From NCBI RefSeq assembly GCF_040412425.1, contig NC_089742.1, forward strand, positions 71,698,506 through 71,762,505: DNA of 64,000 nt. Direction: 5' to 3'. The notes beneath the pieces are model-generated. The model did no database searches, was not told the DNA's origin, and saw only the letters and a program-made list of their open reading frames with translations. The DNA comes from Macrobrachium rosenbergii. Lineage: Eukaryota > Arthropoda > Malacostraca > Decapoda > Palaemonidae. The position numbers were made by a program, and so were the translations under genes. Of the stretch, positions 47,124-56,079 are shown piece after piece (position 1 is the first letter of the stretch; every line of letters begins with the position of its first letter).

Positions 47124-48691
47124 TCAATCCGGATTCACCCATTTCATGTCTTCCCACTTCAGTGCAGTGCTTGCCGTGTGGTAAGCTGCCGTTTCCGGGT
47201 CTGCAGCCTGTTCCTTTGCCAGGTCTTCATAGTCTATGCCCAGGTGGACTGAATTTATTTCAATTCTTGATAGGGCATCAGCTACCGGGTTCTTCTTGCC
47301 GGGGACATAACTGATGCTGCATCCGAATTCGGAGATAGCAACCAGGTGATGTTGCTGTCTTGCCGACCGTGCGTCTCCCGCCTTCGTGAATGCATGTACC
47401 AATGGCTTGTGGTCTGTCACGATGGTGAAAGGGCTGCCGTCCAAGAGGTACTTGAAGTGCCGCACGGCTTGGTAGACTGCCAGCAGTTCCCTGCCGAATG
47501 CACTGTTGTGGGTCTCCGGTGGCTTTAACTTGCGGCTAAAAAAAAAAGCAAGCGGGCGGGGGGAACCATCTACTATCTGCTCCAGCACGGCTATGCAAGC
47601 GACATTGCTGGCGTCGGTGGTAAGTCTCAGGGGGGTAGTGGGGTCTTGATATGTTAAGGTGGTGGCTTTGGCGAGGGCTGCCTTTGTCTTTGCCTTTTGC
47701 TGCGGGACTTCCCAAGTCAGTGCTTTCGGCTTCCCCTTCAGCACTCTGGTCAGGGCATACATGATGTGGGCGATGTCCAGCACGAATCGTCGGTAGTAGT
47801 TGGCCATGCCAAGGAACTCCTGCAGGGACCTGATCGTTTTTGGTGCTGGAAAATCCTTCACTGCATCCACCTTGGAGGCCATGGGGCGGACACCTGTCGG
47901 AGAGGCCTCGTGTCCCAGGAAGTCTACCTTCTCCACTCCAAAGGTACATTTGTCGAATCTGACGACCAATCCATTCAGAAGGTGTTTCAGCACAGCCCAG
48001 ACATGATCCAGGTGCTCCTCCTGGGACCTGGGTAGCAGACACAGAAAGGTAGGTCCCCCAAGATGCTGTCCATAAGGTGCTGGAATGTGGCCCCGGCGTT
48101 CCTGAGGCCGAAGGTGGAGTAAGAGAAGGTACATGTCCTGGACGGTGTGATGATGGCTGTCTTCAGAACATCGTCGGGATGTACTGGTACTTGAAAATAG
48201 GACTTGAGCAAATCCATTTTTGTGAATATCTTGGCCCCGTGCATGGCTCCTGTTAGGTCCTGCATGTTTGGCAGGGAATAGTGGTCCGGTGTTGTCACTA
48301 GGTTCAGCCAACAATAGTCCCCACAGGGCCTCCAGGAACCGTCTGGTTTCTTCACCATGTGGAGGGAGGGTGCCCATAGACTTGATGCCTTTTTGCAGAT
48401 ACCTATCCTTTCCATCTCGGCGAACGCTCATTTAGCATCCTGGAATTTCTTGGGCAGCAGGCAGTGGAACTTGGCATGTGTCAGCGGGCCTGTGGTGGTG
48501 ATGTGGTGATGGATGCTGTGCTTGGCCGGGATACCTGGCACCTGACACAGTTCTCGCTTGAAGACATTTGGGAATTTGTGCAGGAGGGTGCTGTATTTGT
48601 TTGATGGAGCATACGGCGGGCATTCCCGGTCCGGTGGAGAGCAGTCGGGAGCAGCAGGTTCAGGTATCCAGCAGGCGTTTTCGGCCGACAT
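47124..48691 (-). pseudogene. reverse transcriptase-RNase H region of gypsy A
   Basis: Order on the minus strand: RT N-terminus (48428-48691, contains LCQVPGIPAKHSIHHHI), RT fingers/palm in a second frame (47987-48415, contains LVTTPDHYSLPNMQDL and FTKMDLLKSYFQVPVHP), then a third frame for the rest (to 47124). The third frame holds LEFLG-type thumb sequence (LQEFLGMANYYRRF) and RNase H with its acidic residues in TTDASN, GRELLA and TDHKPL. The catalytic YVDD box is missing: after LPFCVCY the sequence jumps directly to the region encoding RSQEEHL. Compared with B, about 22 nt are lost at 48031/48032, which also causes the frame change. An A-rich run (47538-47547 on plus) adds a Phe to the RNase H. 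Confidence 0.9.
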
Positions 48692-48880
48692 CTACCAGCA
48701 TTCTATGATGTGCGAGGAAATCAGTGCCCAGTAAGGGGAAATTGACATCCGCAATGACAAAGGGCCATTCATATTGATGGCCCAGGATGGATATGGCCAC
48801 TAGTGCGGTTGCAGTGCCGGACGTGCGGTCACGGTCCTCCCTCTATGGCGGAAATAACGACTGCATAGCCCCATGTCCAT
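48692..48880 (-). pseudogene. C-terminal protease segment of gypsy A
   Basis: The minus strand encodes FPLLGTDFLAHHRMLVDVG, the typical end of the gypsy aspartic protease (LLGxDFL motif), then a TGA. The upstream end is cut at 48880 by element B; the piece with the Asp-Gly of the active site lies across the insertion at about 53333-53350. Confidence 0.8.
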
Positions 48881-49201
48881 TGTAAAGGCATGAAAGGCCT
48901 CTTTATTTCTGCATTAATCACGCCAAGTATATTACCCATTGTCATTTCATATTTTTTATGTATTTATCTCTCCATATGCATTATTGTCCGGCCTTTCCGC
49001 CGATGTATGTAACTACTTTGTTCGTTTATTGTAATGCAAATTATTCTCATTTATATGTCATCTAACAAATGCAAATTCTTGTCCAAATGCGTGATGTGGG
49101 AATCCGCAGGTTCACTTCCCTTCCGTCTGCATTCCTCAATGTATACCTGGTTTCCGAGAAATAAATCAGTCATACCCAGACCTGTCTTCTTGAACCTCAC
49201 A
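48881..49201 (+). repeat. 5' LTR of gypsy B
   Basis: Begins TGTAAAGGCATGAAAGGCCT and ends TTGAACCTCACA. Contains AATAAATCAGTC about 35 bp before its end (likely poly(A) signal). By eye about 28 substitutions and three short indels separate it from the 3' LTR, roughly 9 percent, mostly transitions. Confidence 0.93.
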
Positions 49202-49203
49202 AC

Positions 49204-49221
49204 TGGTGACCCCGCAGTGAC
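49204..49221 (+). promoter_or_regulatory. primer-binding site of gypsy B
   Basis: TGGTGACCCCGCAGTGAC starts two bases after the LTR. The initial TGG pairs with the CCA end of a tRNA and the following bases with its acceptor stem. I do not assign the tRNA type. Confidence 0.75.
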
Positions 49222-49245
49222 AGGTAACCATGTGGTTTTGGCCCT

Positions 49246-49484
49246 GCCGTTAACGGACCAAATACGGCAACATTTACCTTCAGAGAGCCTTTAACGGACT
49301 CAAAACAGTGACACAGTCTAGGCCTCTGAAAGTTCCTTCCTCGGAGGAACCCCACGCCATTAACGGACTAATGACGGCATCCCCACAAGGGTACGTTTTG
49401 GCATTTTGAACGGTTTGTCCCTCGCCATTCACGACTCACGTCGACCACTCAAATTCTAACACCATTAGCGGACTAAATACGGCA
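49246..49484 (+). repeat. four degenerate leader motifs in gypsy B
   Basis: Between the primer-binding site and gag the core (G/A)CC-N-TTA(A/G)CGGAC occurs four times: 49246-49269, 49287-49306, 49356-49379 and 49461-49484. Three copies continue to ACGGCA about nine bases later. Copy 1 holds the perfect palindrome CCGTTAACGG, and TGCCGT/ACGGCA can pair across it. Role unknown; leader RNA structure or packaging is an inference. Confidence 0.6.
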
Positions 49485-49503
49485 CATACTCGCATTTTGG
49501 TGT

Positions 49504-50316
49504 GTGAAAGTAAAGATGGTAGAGTCTGAATTACAACTGCAATCCGAAAACACGGAAATGATTGTCTGCGTGCCCATTTTGCCCACAAAGCCAGATGTGG
49601 TAAAGCTCCCCCCCTGTTTTCGTGCCAGAATACAGCATCTTGGTTTCTGCGCGCAGATGCTCACTTCCACGTGGCTCGCATCACAGATGAGAAGACCAAG
49701 GTAGATGTTACTATGACGATGCTACCTGAAGAGGTCTTCAACAAGATTACCCCATGGCTTGACTCACAGCCAGACAAGGTCATGTACACAGCCTTGCAAG
49801 ACAAGCTGATACAAACAAATTCCATGCCCGTCCCCGAGAGAGCGCAGCACGCCCTGGACCTATTAACCCAGCCCCTGGGGGAAACATCACCCAGGGATGC
49901 CTGGGACGAACTGCGGGGTCTAGTAACACTGCCAGGCGTCGACACAAATGGGCACAGGAAGGAAATCAGCCTGACAAAAACAATATTCCTGCAGCGCCTT
50001 CCGCAGGAGGTGAGGGGCCAAATTACTGATGCAGACGCCCTTCCCATGGAAAATCCACAAAGCCATTAAGGCCTCCAAGCACGCCGCCACCCTCGCAGCC
50101 TGTAGCCTGATGTCGGAGGACAACGACCCAGAGAACACAAAAGCAATCTACAGGAGGAGAGCACCACCAAGGGAGCAGAGGGCGTGGACATACTCAGAGC
50201 AGAGGGCATGGACGAACCCGGCCTGGTGCTATTTCCACAGAAGATTCGGCCCAAGCACCAGGAACTGCAGAACCCCCTGTTCCTTCACAAAAAACGAGAA
50301 GGGTGGCCACAGGTAA
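49504..50316 (+). pseudogene. gag of gypsy B
   Basis: Capsid-type gag in three frames. The frame from 49671 (132 codons) holds TKVDVTMTMLPEEVFNKITP and PLGETSPRDAWDELRGL; codons just before it (WFLRADAHFHVARI, about 49648-49680) belong to it but are cut off from the first piece (49504-49704) by a one-base shift. Another shift with lost sequence near 50045 leads to the last piece (50029-50316), ending in a CCHC-like zinc knuckle region: CYFHRRFGPSTRNCRTPC. Gag normally forms the particle and binds RNA. The same domains occur on the minus strand in A (53400-53859). Confidence 0.85.
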
Positions 50317-50337
50317 CAGGAGTGGCCGCAAAATTCA

Positions 50338-51750
50338 GTGAATCGCGATCAGCAGGTTTCTTCATCGCGCCTGCCACCCCAAAAACTACAAGACGCCAAA
50401 CGGGCCTTCACCGAAATGGAACAGATGGGCGTCTGTACCAAAGTATCGAGGCCATGGGCGTCTCCCCTGCATCTGGTAAAAAGTCGGATGGTTCCTGGAG
50501 GCCCTGCAGAGACTACCGTTGCCTGAACTTAGTCACCACACCAGACCACTACCCACTGCCGAACATGCAAGACCTAACAAGCGCCCTTCACGGGACCAAG
50601 GTCTTCACAAAGATGGACTTGCTAAAATCATACTTTCAGGTTCCTGTGCATCCTGACGACGTCCTGAAGACAGCCATCAACACACCGTTCGGGACCTACA
50701 CCTTCTACTCCACCTTGAGCCTCAGGAACGTGGGAGCCACATTCCAGTGCCTGATGGACACCATCCTGGGTGACCTGCCCTTCTGCATCTGTTACGTAGA
50801 CGACATCCTTATCTTCTCCAGGTCCCCAGAGGAACACCTTCACCACATCCACGCCATCCTGAAGCACCTGCAGGAGAATGGATTAGTTGTCAGGTTCGAC
50901 AAATGCATATTTGGGGCGGAAAAAACAGACACCCTCAGACACGAAATCTCCCCAGTAGGAGTACGCCCCATAGCCTCCAAGGTGAAAGCAATAAGAAAGT
51001 TCCCGACGCCACAGACAATCAAGGCCCTTCAAGAGTTCCTCAGCATGGTAAATTACTATCGCCGATTCATCCCAGGTATCGCCTGCATCATGTATCCCCT
51101 GACCGGAGTCCTGGAGGGCAAGCCAAAAACACTGACATGGGGCACTCCGCAACAGCAGGCATTTGAGGAGACAAAGGCAGCCCTCGCAAGTGCCACCACC
51201 TTAACACATCATAACCCCACCGCTTCCCTGAAACTCACCACCGACGCCAGCAACATCGTTCTGCAGAGCAGTGCTCAAGCAAGTAGTCGACTGCAGCCCC
51301 CAGTCTCTAGCCTTCTTCAGTCGCAAGTTGTTGCCGGCAGAGACCTGCCACAGGGCCTTTGACAGCGAGCTGCTCGCAATCTACCAGGCTGTGCGGCACT
51401 TCAAATTACCTGCTGGACGGCACTCCATTCACCATCCTCACAGACCACAATCCCCTGGTGCACACATTTACGAAGGCGGCCGATGCGTGGTTGGCGAGGC
51501 AGCAGTGGCACTTGGCCACCGTCTCCAAGTTTAGTTGCACCATCACCTACGTCCCCAGCAGGAGAAATGCAGTAGCCGATGCCCTGTCAAGAGTGGAAAT
51601 CAATTCCCTGCACCTTGGCATATGCTACGAAGACCTGGCAAGGGAGCAAGCAGTAGACCTGGAAACACCAGCCTACAGGATGGCACTGACGGCAATCAAG
51701 TGGGAGGATGTGCCCTTGGGCGGTTCGGGCGCAACGCTTCTCTGCGACAC
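50338..51750 (+). pseudogene. reverse transcriptase-RNase H of gypsy B
   Basis: Starts in one frame (50338-50526, contains LQDAKRAFTEMEQMGVCTKV), shifts near 50480 to the frame that ends at 51362 and holds most RT motifs: LNLVTTPDHYPLPNMQDL, FTKMDLLKSYFQVPVHPDDV and the catalytic box YVDD at 50793-50804, then LQEFLSMVNYYRRF. RNase H follows with acidic residues in TTDASN, SELLAIY and TDHNPL, but in three frames (ends 51362, 51534, 51955). Protease and the RT linker are missing: the zinc knuckle at about 50280 is only some 60 bp from the RT start, so an internal deletion removed them. The copy is dead but the RT catalytic box is intact. Confidence 0.9.
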
Positions 51751-52955
51751 TAGCACTGGTCCCCGCCTCAATGAGGAAGCAGACATTCGACATCATTCAC
51801 GGCCTCTCCCATCCATAAGGGCGTACAATGACGCACCTGATGACAGAAAAGTTCATGTGGCATGGCATCAGGATGGACGCCTGCCAGTGGGCGAGGAGCT
51901 GTATCCCATGCCAAACCAGCAATTTCACAAGGCAAACAGAATCAGTCATTGGTGATTTCCCTCAAACTTGTCAGCGCTTCAGCCACATCCACATAGACGC
52001 CGTTGGGCCTCTACCGCAGTCTGGGGGCACCAGGTACCTCCTGACGATCACAGACCGCTCCACTCGCTGGCCAGGGGAGACACCTATGGAGGAGGCATCA
52101 ACAGCATCTTGCACAGAAGCCCTCCTCTCCAGTTGGATCAGCCGCTTCGGGGTACCAGACAGCATTACTACGGACAGGGGCTCAGCATTCCTGTCAGAAC
52201 TCTGGGTCTCCCTGGCACACCTGATGGGTACAACACTTCACAGCACAACGGCTTACAACCCACAGCAAACGGCATGGCAGAGAGGGCACACTGCTCACTG
52301 AAGGCAGCTCTAATGGCACGTTGCACCAACGAAAACTGGAGGGCCCAACTCCCTGGGTCCTGCTGGGTCTCCACACTACACCGAGGGCAGATGGCAACGT
52401 ACCCCCTACAGAAAAAGTCTACAGAGAAACACTAGCTGTTTCGGGGGAATTCTTACCGCCGACGGCACAGATACCCCCCTCCTGAGGTTGAGGGAACTAG
52501 CACAGAAGTTCGCGCCCTGCCATAAGACCTTCACGGACAGAACCAATACCTACAGCCCGGCCGGCCTGGATTCCTGCACCTACATCTTCGTCAGGATAGA
52601 CACCCGTCGACCGCCCTTGACCAGGCCCCATAGGGGCCCTTACCAAGTCTTCGACAGGACCCCCAAGGTGTATCTCATTGACGTCCATGGCCGGGAGGAT
52701 TGGGTTTCCACCAACAGGCTAAAACCAGCATTCCTTTTGGACGGCGAAATCAGGGAGGAGGCTGGCAGACATCCCAGGGGCCCCCCCCTCAAAATCGCGC
52801 CTGCAGACATACCTGCCGCCCCACCAAGGAGGGGCCATGGGCACCCCAGAGGCTGCGCTGCAGCTGCGGCAGATCCAGCAGTTGACGGTGTCCCCCACCC
52901 ACAGTTCCCAAAGAGAAGGGGTCACCTTCTGCTCCCCCAGCGCCTCCGTGATTAA
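51731..52955 (+). pseudogene. integrase of gypsy B
   Basis: Zinc-binding part with CIPCQTSN; catalytic core with HIDAVGPLPQSGG (first Asp) and ITTDRGSAFLSELW (second Asp) in the frame 51828-52301; the Glu is in GMAERAHCSLKAALM in a second frame (ending 52435). The C-terminal part (52488-52955) has RPPLTRPHRGPYQVF, a GPY/F module, then VYLIDVHGREDWVSTNRLK and a Pro/Arg-rich tail with a stop at 52953-52955. It ends about 40 bp before the polypurine tract, as expected for the end of pol. Confidence 0.88.
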
Positions 52956-52995
52956 AGTTCATGTCATCCAATAATTATCTCTGTAATCATTCTCT

Positions 52996-53011
52996 TAGTG
53001 GGGGGAGTACT
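52996..53011 (+). promoter_or_regulatory. polypurine tract of gypsy B
   Basis: TAGTGGGGGGAGTACT lies directly before the 3' LTR start TGTAAAGG. The same core is found in element A. Confidence 0.85.
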
Positions 53012-53332
53012 TGTAAAGGCGTCAAACGCCTCTTCATTTCTGCATTAATCACACCAAGTATGTTACCCGTTATTGTTTCATATTTTTTATGTATCTCTCC
53101 ATACACATTATTGTCCAGCCTTTCCACCGATGTATGTAACTACTATGTACGTTTATTGTAACGAAAGTTATTCTCATTTATATGTCATCTAACAAATGCA
53201 AATTCTTGTCCAAATGCATGACATGGAAATCTGCAGGTCAGTCACTTCCTTTCCGTCCGCATTCCTCAGTGTATACCTGGTTTCCGAGAAATAAATGAAG
53301 TCATACCCAGACCTGTCTTCTTGAACCTCACA
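53012..53332 (+). repeat. 3' LTR of gypsy B
   Basis: Begins TGTAAAGGCGTCAAACGCCT and ends TTGAACCTCACA, the same length as the 5' LTR. AATAAATGAAGTC near the end is the likely poly(A) signal. Confidence 0.93.
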
Positions 53333-53859
53333 CTATCAGCATCCGTCGTCCCAATGTGGCATCGTGGTTGAGGAATCCTACTGGCTGGGGTTCTCTAAGG
53401 TTTGCAGTCACTGCTGTTATGGGTGGCCGCCTTTCTAGTTTTTTGTGAAAGAACAGGGGCTCTGCAGTTCTTGGTGTTACTTCTGATGGAAGTAACACCG
53501 GGCTGGATTTGTCCTCGTTTTCTGCTGCTGTGGTGGCACCTTCTTCCTATATACCACATTTGTGTCCCCCACTTCGGCTTTTTCTGCTACCAGGCTGCAG
53601 GTGTTGCGGCGTGCCTGGAGGCCTTGGTGGCCTCATGGAGTTTGTGTGCAACGCTCACCAATTCGTCCATCAAGAACATGTCTGCTTCCATGATTTGTGC
53701 CCTCACCTCCTGCGGAAGGTGCCACAGGAAAATTTCCCACAACAAGCTGATCTCCCTCCTCCGTCCGTCTGAGTTGAAGCCCGGCAGCATCAGGAGACCT
53801 TGTAGTTCATCCCAGGCGTCCCTGGGTGATGTATCCCCCAGGGGCTGGTTCATCAACAT
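53333..53859 (-). pseudogene. gag and protease-start remnant of gypsy A
   Basis: On the minus strand 53587-53859 encodes QPLGDTSPRDAWDELQGL and FLWHLPQEVRAQIMEAD, clearly homologous to the B gag, then EATKASRHAATPAAW. Further on (53400-53520), with in-frame stops, comes NPARCYFHQK and PCSFTKN, the counterpart of the B zinc knuckle region. The last bases before 53333 lead into the protease active-site region that continues beyond B at 48880. Homology to gag ends sharply near 53853. Confidence 0.85.
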
Positions 53860-54067
53860 TGATCCTGAACAGTACGATGCTGATGTGAAAAACTTTAATG
53901 CTCGTTTGAGAAGGTATTGTGCTAGACGTAGCAGATATCAGGTTAGGCATTCACCGATGAATGCATGGGTGTACCGACGAAACTGGACAGCCAATAATGC
54001 TCATTTCATCTTTAGTGTAAGAAGTGCACTTGCCAATCACTTCGCAAAACTCGTGCGTCATGAATAA
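53852..54067 (+). CDS. unrecognised basic ORF end
   Basis: After the antisense gag ends, the plus-strand frame stays open for 71 codons to a TAA at 54065-54067. It begins INIDPEQYDADVKNFNARL and is rich in Arg, Tyr and His (contains RRYCARRSRYQVRH and ends AKLVRHE). Composition is protein-like and differs from the antisense gag part. An AG at about 53875 could be an acceptor. AATAAA occurs 88 bp after the stop. It may be the last exon or 3' end of a gene or element whose front was replaced by gypsy A. I do not recognise the family. Confidence 0.35.
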   Translation: MNIDPEQYDADVKNFNARLRRYCARRSRYQVRHSPMNAWVYRRNWTANNAHFIFSVRSALANHFAKLVRHE

Positions 54068-54154
54068 GCCCGTCAAACTGTAGAGTAAAAAGCCGTAATG
54101 TTAGTCTTGGTCTGTTGTTTTGTTTTGTTTGAAAACAGTTTTATTGCCATACAC

Positions 54155-54160
54155 AATAAA
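54155..54160 (+). terminator. AATAAA poly(A) signal candidate
   Basis: In ACACAATAAAACATTTTATT, downstream of the unrecognised ORF end. Could serve that transcript; such hexamers are also common by chance in AT-rich DNA. Confidence 0.3.
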
Positions 54161-54249
54161 ACATTTTATTCTTCCTATACAGATTAAAGTAGTCACACCC
54201 TTCTCTTTACACATTGTTAACGTAATTCAATCACCCTTCTTCCATCAAA

Positions 54250-55279
54250 ATGACGAACCACACAGAACCTAAGTTCTTTACTGCTATAACTAACCTGCTA
54301 CGAGACACTTTAGACCAAGCACACCAAGACCTCGTTGAGTCTCATAGCCTGGAGTAAAAGCGGATGAGGAAGACTTAAAGATGCGTACATCCAGTCATTA
54401 GTAGCTATTGACCCCGAAGTTGGAAGTGAAGTTAAGAAAGTCTTAGACCGCGCTCATAAGGCTATAACCTTGATCATTGACAGAATAAGTTCCCTATTGA
54501 ACTCTGTTCAACCCAAGAAAGAATTGCCACAACTTAAGGAGATTCCCTTGCCCACCTTCAGTGAGGAGAGAAGCGAGTATAGCAATTTCATAGAATTTTT
54601 TTATGTGCTAGTTCACGATCAACCTAATCTAGACGACGTGACTAGATTTACTTATCTAACTGGATCGTTGAAAGGAGAGCCCCTCAGACTGATTAGCAGC
54701 CTGAGTATAACTGAGCATAACTATGTCATAGCAAGAAAGCTGTTGAAAGAGAGCTATGGTGACACGCACCAAGTGTTGGTTGTGTTGCACCATAAGTTAG
54801 CCGATTTACCCATGCCTAAGTGTAATCATCAGGATTTGCGGAAGTTCAGAGTTGAAGTTGCTGCCCTTACCGAACAAATTAAGCGGCTTAGCAGGGCAAT
54901 ATTGTATCATGGTATGTTACTTAGCCTATTGTGTCAGGAACTATCAAAAGATGACATGTATCATTGCATTACTGATCATCTGAGAAAGTGTGACTTTAAT
55001 CTTGACAAAATGTATTCTGCTATTGATTACCTAATTTGTTCATGTGAGAATGATGCCCTTCAGAAGGGAGAGGATCTTTCACTTGATGTTCAAACTGAAA
55101 CTGTACACTCGAGCGCCTCACGCTCTAAGAATTGCCCATTCTGTAACTGTAATCACACAGCATATCAGTGTACCAAATTTTCCAGTGCTGCCGCCAAAAG
55201 GTACCAACTCGTACTCAATCGCAGATGTTTTAATTGCTTAGCTACAGGACATGCGAGCGAGTCATCAATGCCCCAGTAG
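54250..55279 (+). pseudogene. gag of the BEL/Pao element
   Basis: A first ATG at 54250 opens 35 codons (MTNHTEPKFFTAITNLL) to a TAA at 54355. The body is in a second frame, open from about 54375 to 55279. It contains IPLPTFSEERSEYSNFIEFF, DDVTRFTYLTGSLKGEPLRL and a C-terminal zinc knuckle CFNCLATGH, which is broken by a one-base shift; its last Cys (HQCPS) and a second cluster (CKLCNEKHHYLIC) are in the next frame. The PTFxG(E/D)RSEYxxF pattern is characteristic of DUF1759 gag proteins. Confidence 0.88.
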
Positions 55280-56057
55280 ACGAACTTGTAAACTCTGTAA
55301 TGAAAAGCATCACTACCTCATTTGCAAAGGGAGTGGCAGCAATAGATTGTCTCACAATGTGTTCTCGGGAAATCATTCTAACCATACACACCCGAGTCCG
55401 TCCCACCAAACAGTCGCCCGACCAGTAGTCCAACACCGAAAGACTGTCACAGTCACCCCTGAATCCTCCCAAGGAAAATGTGTGAATCGAACTCGATCGA
55501 CCTTTGTAGCCAGTTCCGATTGTAGTGATCAAAGTAAAAGTAAAGGAAATGAAAAACTTTCCACCAGTACAAAAACTGTAAAAAATGAACCAACTACTGA
55601 ATTACCCACCACCTTGTTACCCACCGCTACAGTAGTTATGTATAATCAGAAACAACCAGTTACTACCAGGATGTTTTTGGATACTGGTAGCCAGAGGAGC
55701 TTTATTTCAACATCATTGGCTTGTAAATTGAAATTGAAAGTAATAAGAGAGGTAAAGTTAAATTTAGCCTCCTTTGCTTCTCAGTCAGTCACGGGAGAAT
55801 ACGAGACTGTTGGTGGTAGAGTTCATCTGGGAAAACGTGTGGTTAGAGTAAAGTTAGTTGTTCATGATCATGTTGTTACCCCCATTCATAATTTGGGATT
55901 AGAAAGCGTCAAAAAACAACTGGAAGGTAAGTGATACACATTAGCTGATAGTAAAGTGAAAAGTGATTTGCTGAAAGACATCAATCTTCTCATTGGAGCA
56001 GATTATTTTAGTTATTTTGTGACTGGAATGGTAAGGATAGATGGCATAATGGCGTAG
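55251..56057 (+). pseudogene. A17-type protease of the BEL/Pao element
   Basis: The frame 55251-55934 runs from the zinc knuckle through a Ser/Thr/Asn-rich linker to MFLDTGSQRSFIS, the Asp-Thr-Gly active site (Asp codon at 55680-55682). A TGA at 55932 interrupts it. The same frame continues with DINLLIGADYFSYFVTG, the LIG(A/S)DYF end of the domain, to a stop at 56055-56057. It would cleave the polyprotein. The active site is intact but the frame is not. Confidence 0.87.
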
Positions 56058-56079
56058 CCCCCTACGGGAAAACACTGCA

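Larger units (their letters stand above)
48881..53332 (+). mobile_element. Ty3/gypsy element B, inserted in A
   Basis: A 4,452-bp plus-strand element with two 321-bp LTRs starting TGTAAAGGC and ending CCTCACA, a TGG-starting primer-binding site two bases inside the 5' LTR, a G-rich polypurine tract before the 3' LTR, and gag, RT, RNase H and integrase between. Flanking bases are CCAT (48877-48880) and CTAT (53333-53336), which could be a 4-bp target duplication with one later substitution. Both flanks belong to the protease region of the minus-strand element A, so B is younger than A. The internal part is frame-broken and lacks protease. Confidence 0.93.
45508..53859 (-). mobile_element. Ty3/gypsy element A, 5'-truncated, split by B
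   Basis: Minus-strand LTR retrotransposon. From 3' to 5' of the element: LTR (45508-45819), polypurine tract, integrase, RNase H, RT, end of protease, then element B (48881-53332), then protease start/zinc-knuckle region and gag up to about 53853. Beyond that, homology to the B gag stops abruptly, so the gag N-terminus, leader and 5' LTR are absent. Pol order PR-RT-RH-IN is that of Ty3/gypsy (Metaviridae). Multiple frameshifts and a deleted catalytic box make it non-functional. Confidence 0.9.

Noticed and set aside
47536..48042. 168-codon and other overlapping frames in the gypsy A RT region
   Set aside because: Alternative-frame reading of the RT-RNase H; only the frames with RT motifs are kept.
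53402..53851. First two thirds of the 221-codon plus-strand ORF
   Set aside because: It is antisense to gag of gypsy A; only the part after 53852 is unexplained.
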